NCBI GenBank assembly: GCA_031216915.1
Contig: CM062289.1
Coordinates: 441,449,587 to 441,513,586, forward strand
DNA length: 64,000 bases
Reading direction: 5' to 3'
From: Pictodentalium vernedei
Taxonomy: Eukaryota; Mollusca; Scaphopoda; Dentaliida; Dentaliidae
Part shown: positions 55,886 to 64,000 of the stretch, in pieces
Layout: every line of letters begins with the position of its first letter
How positions within the stretch are numbered: the stretch's first letter is position 1
Position numbers and translations under genes: made by a program
The notes under the pieces: generated by a model
What the model saw: the letters and a program-made list of their open reading frames with translations, nothing else
Told to the model about the DNA's origin: nothing
The model's database searches: none

Positions 55886-57843
55886 GGTGCTATATAAGTA
55901 ATGGAATTTTGTTGGATTTTGAAATTCTCACCTCTGATATATATTTCCTTTAATTCAAATCAAAATGAAGGTTGGGAGTATAGAACACGAAAAATATATG
56001 AAATCAACTTATAACTTGTCCAATCGTTATAACTGCTGACAACACACAGTAACAGCTTGACAACTCATTTTCTTTCAATTTTACGATATAATCGAGTCCT
56101 TTGCAGCTGTGTTCTCTTCTAGGTCTAACCTAATTCATATTATTTTATTATCACTGTATCAGTTCTGGTAGGAATATGGTAGCAGTAGTTCCAGGAACCA
56201 GTGGCGTCTGCTGTCAATTCTATGTGTTGATTACATACAGAGTAATCGCTTGAGAGAACTGGTTATATGAAATAATTCATAAGAGGTGAGGGGCGTTGTA
56301 CAAACACGAGTGTGCAAATGCGCACAAGTGTTTTACAATATAGTCCCTCGTCACGAATGAATTATTTCACGTAACCAGTCCAGTCAGGCGATTATTCTGT
56401 TTATTACTTTTCATTATTAACGATAATTATATTCTTTAACCCTTTAACTTACATAATGACCAAAACTGGCCTATGCTATTCTCAAAAATCGCCAATTAAT
56501 TTTCATTATTTTTTCATTTTTTGACTCTAAAACATAGGTTATGACCCCTCATTGGAGCAAGCTCATTCAAATGAGGGGTCCTAACTTGTTTTTGAGACAA
56601 AAAATGAAAAGAATAGTTATTCGAGAATTTTTTTGCAAGTGTTGTCTGCTTTTCATGTTGGGTAAAGGGTTAAAAAAACAAAAAAACAAGGAAGTCCCCA
56701 TTACACCCACAGCAAAGCATCTTCGTTTGCATGTACGGATACATGACACAATTGTTGATTGCATAATTCACTTGTGAAATTATCGTTTATAATCAAACCC
56801 GGAAATCCCTGTATTAGGCTGTAACTGTAAACACAGGCGCCTGGAAACTCATTATATATATCCATATGCTTCAAAATAGCCCTCATATATGCCATCCCCC
56901 TAATATATATAATAACAATAGAAAGGCTGGAAACTTCAAACGCTCAAAATTTCATACCACGAAATTAAGTTACTCTCGTATCAAAGTTTTGAATCAAAAG
57001 CGGGGACACATACGTGTGTCTTCTGATGCTGAAATGACTATTCTTTCAGAATCCGGTGCCCTTTGTAAAATTAATTTGCATTAATAGCTTTTTCTAAGAC
57101 GTTTTATTTGGATTTTCATGCTAAAATCTGTTTACAGCGACGCCATTGTTGGGAGTTCTCGGCAGTGAATTGTATCATTAATGTAAAAAAAATATTATAT
57201 TAATATATTTAATATTAAACAGAGTTTTTTTTTAAAAATATACGATCGTTTATTTTTTTTACAAAGACTAAAAACCTGACGCCAGAGAAAGAGTGCAAGT
57301 CAAACACTCGATATCCCTGACTGATATTCACTGCCGAGAACTCCCAAAAATGGTGTGGCTGTAAACAAATTTTAACATGAAAATCCAAATAAAACGTCTT
57401 AGAAAAAGCTATTAATGCAAATTAATTTTACAAAGGGCACCGGATTCTGAAAGAATAGCCATTTCAGCATCAGAAGACACACGTATGTGTCCCCGCTTTC
57501 GATTCAAAACTTTGATACGAGAGTAACTTAATTTCGTGGTATGAAATTTTGAGCGTTTGAAGTTTCCAGCCTTTCTATTGTTATTATATATATTAGGGGG
57601 ATGGCACATATGAGGGCTATTTTGAAGCATTTGGCTATATATAATGAGTTTCCAGGCGCCCGTGCTGTAAATCACACTTGGGAAAGTAATAAATACATAT
57701 TTCGTGTTCTATACATCTCAACCTTCATTTACATGTATAACTTGTGTAGCCTATATTTAAGTTGAATTTAAAGAAAATCAGAAGAGGGAATTTCAAAATA
57801 AACAAAATTACAAAAAATTACTTCTAAGTTGTATTAGCACCTT
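55886..57843. repeat. Large interrupted inverted repeat
   Basis: The left end (55882-56000: ttaaggtgctatataag, ttttgaaattctcacctctg, aatgaaggttgggagtatag, aacacgaaa) is the inverse of 57690-57843. The inner arms 56834-57170 and 57326-57661 (about 337 bp each, loop about 155 bp) are near-exact inverses. The left half carries about 830 extra bases between outer and inner arms, including an M6 MITE. It could be one large foldback element, or two copies of one element head to head. Confidence 0.7.
56436..56673. mobile_element. MITE, family M6 (inverse, degraded)
   Basis: TTAACCCTTTAACTTACATA to GGGTAAAGGGTTAA, TTAA at both ends. The hairpin (AACATAGGTTATGACCCCTC) is partly eroded on the second arm. 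Confidence 0.75.
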
Positions 57844-58842
57844 AATTTGGCTTAAAACATACAACGAAATTAGGAAGCACCCAATTGCATATCGCATTAT
57901 CAGTGTTTTGGGATGTTATCTGCAATGAAATCTCAAATTTCTTCATGAAGTGAGATATATGTATTCCGTGCGTAAAACATGCAGAAATCCGGTGCTATTA
58001 TTGTTTGTTTTTATCGAGTATATTTTATTCGCTCTTTGAGATTGACGAAACGGAAATGAAATCAATTCACAGCCTCATTGTTCCAAAATCATTTAGCATA
58101 ATATTAATGAACGATTTCTCTGGAAGATGCATTTTCAGCTACAAATCAGTTTGATCTTGCTGAAAATAATAGGTATCTCGAACATTTCAAACAAGATTAA
58201 AGTTTTTTTTCGCATATTAAATGGGAACTATTTCTGTCCTGTTTGTATCCATACATTTCATTTTTCCTTTTTGGTTCCGCGCCACATCCCATCAGACGAA
58301 ACGCCTCTCAAACTTCGAGCATTGTTGTCTCCCTTCGCCATGTTCGATATTCACGTGTTTGCCGTTTGAGACTGCACTTGTGTGAGAAGTGGCGGGAAAA
58401 CGAAGGGAAACACCCAAACCGTCCTTTTACCGACCGACCTCTGCAATTTTACCCAACCCGACCGCTACTTGTACTCTCTTGTATTGTGTATATCGTGTCA
58501 ATGCAGCCGCTGGTCGCAGGAATTTACAATTCTTCCTGCTTGTAGAACCTTTGCATAAAGAAGCCACCTAGATTCCATCAGTGAGAGACTTTCTGAACTA
58601 AGGCCAGCTCAGTCGCCATATAGCCTAAGCCCCAAGGCAAAGAAGTTTAATAAAGCCCTAGAAGAAATATGGAGCACGTATGAATCTACGGAAAAGACTC
58701 CAAGACAAACTTTATCTGCTGTGGCTATTTTAATTAGCAAGTGTTAAAACATAAACAACGTAAAAATATCATTTTGTTATTCAAGTATTCAAAATTAAAC
58801 GTTAATTATTCATATCTTACCAAGCAACAATTTATAAATATC
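57844..58842. other. No recognisable gene
   Basis: Short frames only (58127-58369, 58243-58545, plus). No domain recognised. Confidence 0.35.
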
Positions 58843-59085
58843 ATTTTATTACCAAATGTTGAAGACATTTTTCAACATCTGGTAGTAAAATAACATTAAT
58901 AAATATCTCTCCGACAAGAATTTATTTAAAATTATTCATATCAAAGATCAAATATAAACATCGCCCCGCCAAGAATTTATTTAAAATTATTTCTTTTGGG
59001 GCGGGTTGTCCCGTTCAGGTTCATAGGCCCCTAAATATCATTTTGTAACCAAATGTTCAACATCTGGTAGTAAAATAATATTTAG
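58843..59085. repeat. Direct duplication with internal hairpin
   Basis: The phrase aaatatcattttnnnaccaa then atgttnaac...ttcaacatctggtagtaaa occurs at 58843-58893 and 59034-59075. Each is followed by ...tccgacaa...ttatttaaaatta. The accaaatgtt / aacatctggt arms form a small hairpin in each copy. Confidence 0.55.
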
Positions 59086-59606
59086 GTATAAACGTCGCTC
59101 CGACAATTATTTAAAATTAAACGTTAAATTATTCATGTATTATATGTTACTAGATTTTTCAGAACATTTTTGTTCACAAGATATACCTTATAATAAAAAA
59201 GTATCATGGTGAATCCCAAAATACCCTAGACTGTTATGTATATCACTTCCGTCTTATTGTGGTTGAATTTGAGAAGACGTATTCTGTAATGCATGTTTTG
59301 ATGTCTGAAATGCTGCGTTTACTTTTGTTGCATGCATTTTACTATGCCACGAATGCAACTAATATATAGCTTCGTGTAACCAGCGTAAAAACCCATGGCC
59401 CCGGATAATTTCACCATTAGGGATAACATGGAGGGGAGGTGGGGGGGGGGGGGATAGCGTAACGTGCCTAACACTGCCCCTCGAGGCACGCCGACCCGAA
59501 GTATCACTTGTTCAATGGTTTACCGTCAAAAAAATTTCCCCAAACGTTTTATTGGGAACTCAAAACACGAAAATGGGAATAATTTTCAATGTTAACCTTA
59601 TTACCG

Positions 59607-60056
59607 ACTGCATTCGATAGTACACGTGTTCCTTACATTTGTGCAGAGTTTATTGATCCAAGCTTTGTTTATCCTTTTCTTATCGAGAAGTGAACACGGG
59701 CGAAGAGTCAACCATCGCTTCGATATCGTCTATGTTACTGTACGCCTGTGTTGGCTATAAAATAATAACCCGGAGTTGTGCCTAAACAAATATCGATCCG
59801 GAAACGGAAATACGATCGCATTCGCGCTGAGGAGGTCGATTATGATCATTGCGTGGGGGATTTTATTACGAGCTACCGTTTCTGCATCGACATTCGTTTC
59901 GGCAGCAAATCCGGGTTGCGCAAAAACATGGACGATATCGAAGCGATGATTGACGCTTCGCCCGTTTTCAAGTCTCGATAAGAAAAGGACAAAACATAGT
60001 TTGGATCAATAAACTCTGCCCAAATGTAAGGAAATACGTGTACTATCGCATGCAGC
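59607..60056. repeat. Foldback (inverted) repeat, arms about 130 bp
   Basis: Arm 59607-59735 (gactgcattcgatagtacac, ...cagagtttattgatccaa, ...cttatcgaga, ...catcgcttcgatatcgtc) is the inverse of 59925-60056, with a few substitutions and indels. The loop is about 190 bp. The 67-codon frame at 59778-59981 overlaps loop and arm and has no recognised domain. Confidence 0.75.
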
Positions 60057-60129
60057 CGGCCAGCCGGAACTTGGGTTCTCACATTCGGGACAAATCGCGT
60101 TTACCCCCCCCCCCCCCCCCGCCCCCACC

Positions 60130-60590
60130 CATGCGGCCCTCTTCAAGATACCTCTATTGATATACACTCATTTATGGCATTTAAAATAATAATCCGAGGC
60201 GAGAATAAACTTCGAAAGACTCTGTGGCAATGCGTATTAATTTCCCATGTTCAGTTGTTTTTGGAGCCAACGGAAACTTTACACTACTTAAGAGATAGGC
60301 AATATACCGAAAAACCGAAACGAAAAACCGACATCAAGGAAATACCGGAAAACGGAACCGAACACACCCCATCATTAATACCGAAACTGTCCGAATTTTC
60401 AAATTTCCCTACATTTGCTACTTATATAGGGCCTTGTTGGGGCTGGGCAGCAGCCGAAGAGTTCACTTTCGCGAAAGAAGAGATTGTTTTTCTTTTCAGT
60501 TTTGTTGACTCTTAATGTCCTGAGCAGTTGGTCTGAATTCCCATTAGACTACAACTTTTTGAAGTCCAGTTGTTCCGCAGTGATTTCTTG
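60130..60590. other. No recognisable gene
   Basis: A 113-codon frame (60174-60515, plus) was examined; it has no domain I recognise. Left unassigned. Confidence 0.3.
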
Positions 60591-60593
60591 ACA

Positions 60594-60625
60594 AGTCTTG
60601 GCTGCCTGTTAAGGCAGCCAAGACA
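60594..60625. repeat. Palindromic core, family M8
   Basis: aagtcttggctgcctg/ttaaggcagccaagac hairpin followed by ...cactgtccagg, as at 19915-19960. Possible TTAA ends at about 60513 and 60685 were not confirmed. Confidence 0.6.
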
Positions 60626-61315
60626 TGACTAAAATCACTGTCCAGGTGATGTGTCTATAGTCAGCAGAACCTGATAATGGCAGCTTAAGGGGGCATGGTC
60701 TGAGGTCATAAAAACGGTCTGAAATGGGCCTTTGCAGGTTATGGTGCGTTTGAAACAGATCACACAATTACTGTAGATGCATATGTGACCTGTTTTGGCA
60801 AAAGAATGCAAATGTTGAGTTCACTGACAGTGGCATTTGTGGCACGGTAGTAGAATGATGGAAGAGCAACTTATTCTATATTTTACTGATACGAATTCCC
60901 CTTTGCTATTATCTGCAAAACCGCAGTCAAGTCAGATACCGAATACCAAACCGATACCAGGTACGGCGGAACCGGGGGTGGGGGGTGGGTGGGGGGGGGG
61001 GGGGCTGGGAGTACTTTCAGCCCTTCCACTTTTTTGCCGGGCCATGTTTTTTTATATGCACATATTTTAACACAACCACTGACTGGTGAAACAAGGGGCG
61101 GATCCAGAGCCTCCCCCATAATTTCTCCAGTTATGTTTCTCTCGTACTGGTTCAGTTTCGATGGATTTCGGATCATTTTTTGCAGTAAGTGGCAACAAAC
61201 GCTAAAATGTATACAGTCTGCTAAAAGTCGGTTAACTGAAATAGATCGTAATCTTACAGACATACAAGTAGCAAATCCACCCACAAACAAGATAATCCAC
61301 AGACAGTATAATTGC

Positions 61316-61423
61316 TGTTAACGTCTGGTAAAGCATACAGGTGAGGTCTATCAGCCGCAGCTTTGGTCGTTACGACCAAAGCTGATAAACAGACCTCACT
61401 TGTATGCTTTAACGACGTTTTTA
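61316..61423. repeat. Perfect-centred inverted repeat
   Basis: Arm gtaaagcatacaggtgaggt, ...cagctttggtcgt pairs with acgaccaaagctg, ...acctcacttgtatgcttta, without a loop. It is probably the core of another MITE family, with one copy here. Confidence 0.65.
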
Positions 61424-62129
61424 ACGGCTCTGAAAGTGTGAAATTTTTCAAATACATCTCCTGAAAAATCTCAAAATATCCGCTCAGATGCATGGAAATG
61501 GGAGTTTTGGGACCCTGGAATTTAAAATTTTCGTACGACGACCATCCATCGCCCGATCCAGCCCCCACTTTGAAAATCGTTCCGCCGCCCCTGGATACCG
61601 TGGTATTCTACTCTAGAAATACCGATAGCGAACTAAAAGTTCCAATACCGGTCATCTCTTCGCCAGCTGCAATACACTAAGACATACGACCAAGGATGTA
61701 TGAATTCAAAGTACTTACGGAAATTATCAAATACCAAATAAGGTGGCTGGAGTATTGACGTATAATAATTATCGATACCATTTTCCTATGTCGTCTGCTT
61801 CATTGTCATTGTTATATCGGCCATTTACTTCAGTCTGTGTGTCTTGATCAAGAATAATACTTAACTTATTTTACTCATTAAAAGTCTGCCGAAAAACTAC
61901 ACCACACAAATTCTCTGTCCGGCTTTTTACAATCATCCTGCGGAATATTGTCTTCTCAACCTTTATTCGTAATACAAAGAAATATGTGTAAGAATGAAAT
62001 AAAACTGAAATAAACATGGTATGAAAAATATTAGTAAATAAAATGTTCATCTTTAATCGAAGTGTGTAGGGATACATTTTTTTTTTTTTTTTTTTGAGGG
62101 GGGGGTGGGGGGTGATTCAATCTAGACTC
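61424..62129. other. No recognisable gene
   Basis: Contains T-rich and G-rich runs at 62077-62114. No coding evidence. Confidence 0.35.
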
Positions 62130-62380
62130 TTAACCCTTTACCTAACATGAAAAGCAGACGACACTTGCAAAAAAAATTCTTGAATAACTAATTTTTTTCA
62201 TTTTTTGTCTCAAAAACATAGGTTATGACCCCTCGTTGGAACGAGCTCGACGAGCTCGTTCCAACGAGGGGTCATAACCTATGTTTTTGAGACAAAAAAT
62301 GAAAATATTTTGAAAATTAATTGGCGATTTTTGAGAATAGCGCTGGCCGGTTTTGGCCGTTACGTTGGGTAAAGGGTTAA
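62130..62380. mobile_element. MITE, family M6 (best-preserved)
   Basis: TTAACCCTTTACCTAACATG to ACGTTGGGTAAAGGGTTAA with TTAA at both ends. The hairpin of about 110 bp (TTTTTGTCTCAAAAACATAG, GTTATGACCCCTCGTTGGAA and complement) is perfectly matched. Confidence 0.9.
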
Positions 62381-63526
62381 TAAGTTCTATTTGGAGGAGG
62401 AGTACAGTATCTACACCGCATTCTGTTACGTCCCAACTTACCGGAACGAGCTAGTCCCAAGTAGGTGTCAACAACTATGACTTCGAGTACCCTTCAAAAA
62501 TGGAGTTCTTCAAGAGCAGTTTTTGCAAGTGGCGGCAACACTCGTGTTAGCTAGAGGTTAACTATAGTACAATAATTCGGAAAAGAACACTGTACGACTT
62601 TGGTATAAAAGAAATATGCACACTAGAACAACCACATTACTGCGATCACAAAAGCCGACCATTTCTCGTGCAAATCGCAACCGGGTCGTGACAAATGGTT
62701 GAATACAAGGGGGTCACAAACGGAAACTGCGCTCCCTATTTTTGTTACTTATTTTTTTACATGTACCGAGACCAACAGGGAACACAATATTTTCCTTGAC
62801 ATCACATGGATATCCACTACAAGAGATACTGGATGTCCATATGTTATCGCGAATAATACTACAAGTACACCATGTCATAGCTTCCGTTCCGGTCTCCTGT
62901 TGTATGGACCATTATTAAGTGGCTTCCCTTTTCAAAATTTGAAGGAATTTTTAAAAAAAAAATCCTCGGGGAGATTCCCGGACCCCGCCAGTGAGAGGGG
63001 GATACTCATTATCGAGCACGCTCAACTTTGCGTTACGGGTGTTGTGCGACTAAAGTCATCATGCGCCATGATTAAAAAGGTGGCGACCATCCCAAAATCA
63101 GAATCCTGGATCCGCTAGTGGCCACTGCAGTTACCCCAGGGGCTAAGGCGGATTTCATAAATAATGGAATGGGATCCGAATTAAGAAAGACAAACAAAAA
63201 TACCACATCAAATTCAATGTTCTCGTTTTTCGACAGGTCAAGCCCAAAGACCTGTGTTGTAAGGAGAACATGGATCATGTCGCGATCCGACAGAGATTGT
63301 CTGTGTGTCTTTGTAACAGCAGTATTACTAGACACTGGCTTTGTACAGTCGTTCAAACTTTCCAAAGACAATCTTTTTAATGCATTAATGATGCAGTAAC
63401 ACAAATCAAGGTCCACTGAAGCAAACTAAAAACACATTCCATTCGATTCATCTCAAATATTGGTCTTCGTCATACATTCAGAATATACAACTTGTGCAAA
63501 ACTAATTTTGGCAGAACAACTTCAAC
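62381..63526. other. No confident gene
   Basis: Plus-strand frames 62699-63118 (139 codons) and 63118-63399 (93 codons) lie end to end, but I recognise no domain and see no clear splice or promoter signal. Confidence 0.3.
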
Positions 63527-63737
63527 TTAGCCTTCATCACACTGATGTCAAAATATCTAAAGTTCAGGGTGCCAATTTTTCCCATAATGCAACTATAAAT
63601 TTAACCAATTCAATCTTCTTTGACAGAGCTCATTGAGCTCTGTCAAACAAGATTGAATTGGTTAAATTCCCAGTTGCATTATGGGAAAATGGCTACTTGA
63701 AATTTGGTTATTTTGACATCAGAGTGAAGGGAGTTAA
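63527..63737. mobile_element. MITE, family M5
   Basis: Right end GAAGGGAGTTAA; left end eroded (ttagccttcatcacactgat). The hairpin AATTCAATCTT(C/G)TTTGACAG and complement has one mismatch. The copy at 22978-23190 interrupts the BEN gene. Confidence 0.8.
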
Positions 63738-64000
63738 AGAAGCATGAAACCCTTTCCAAACCACATCACGTAAACAGCAGAAAAAGAAACTCACATCCTT
63801 GGGCGTTTTTTTACGACTACACCATTCACGCCTTCATCTTTTGTAACTCATTCTTGATCGCTAGTGTCGAGACCTGGCGGTACGGTATTATCCGCTATAA
63901 CGCATTGACATCCGCTACGTCTATGTGTTATCGTGGATTATACCTCACCTCATTCCCACAGCTAAAGATCCTACGCCGTCAAGACTCACGTGAGCATTAT

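Noticed and set aside
56866..57675. Pair of related open frames (56866-57084 plus and 57412-57675 minus) as duplicated genes
   Set aside because: They are the two arms of one inverted repeat; the shared peptide follows from DNA identity, and no domain is recognised.
62699..63399. Two consecutive plus-strand frames as a gene with a frameshift
   Set aside because: No domain, no start context and no splice sites that I could defend; kept as unassigned sequence.

Overview
This is eukaryotic, intron-bearing, AT-rich DNA dominated by transposable elements. There are no operons, no rRNA genes and no CRISPR. The repeat content (a DIRS1-type tyrosine-recombinase retrotransposon, tRNA-derived SINEs, many palindrome-centred MITEs, and short 'satellite-bearing' elements with 145-175 bp core units rich in motifs such as ggtcaaggtcac) suggests a marine invertebrate, most likely a bivalve or other mollusc. 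That assignment is inference; no marker gene proves it.

Layout. 1-3.1 kb: SINE, 45-bp tandem array, MITEs. 3.1-13.0 kb: an array of about 170-bp units, split by a TTAA MITE (family M1) that is itself split by a 7.0-kb DIRS-like element (copy A, 3650-10648). 13.4-19.2 kb: MITEs, two satellite-bearing elements, two SINEs. 19.2-22.4 kb: no recognisable gene. 22.97-26.45 kb (minus): the one good host-type gene, a multi-exon BEN-domain gene, with a MITE inserted at its stop codon and frameshifts only in A runs. 27-31 kb: MITEs, a hAT-like element, a possible RING-like exon, a nested hAT-like/MITE/satellite block. 31.5-38.5 kb: DIRS copy B, near-identical to A, again inside an M1 MITE. 39.1-41.6 kb: satellite-bearing element with a 5'-truncated non-LTR retrotransposon and a MITE nested in it. 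42.2-52.3 kb: a four-level nest, SINE > MITE M2 > full-structure DIRS copy C (42324-51921) > satellite-bearing element (49551-51545). 52.5-64 kb: more MITEs, large inverted repeats and foldback structures, otherwise unassigned.

DIRS copy C carries, on the minus strand, a Gag-like ORF1, reverse transcriptase (YLDD), RNase H and a tyrosine recombinase (R, HxxR, Y), all broken by frameshifts. Copies A and B keep the inverted terminal repeats and the internal complementary region but have lost the reverse transcriptase. They look like non-autonomous elements moved in trans. Element junctions, TTAA/TA target duplications and empty-site comparisons allow the order of insertion to be read directly from the sequence.

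MITE family names used here (labels of convenience): M1 and M6 (TTAA, ends CCCTTTACC/GGTAAAGGG), M2 (ends CAAGCCTGAAAATAAGC), M3 (TA, CAGTTAAAA ends), M4 (TA, CAGTGGAGCCC ends), M5 (TTAA), M7 and M8 (known by their central hairpins). Satellite-bearing elements are H1-H6.
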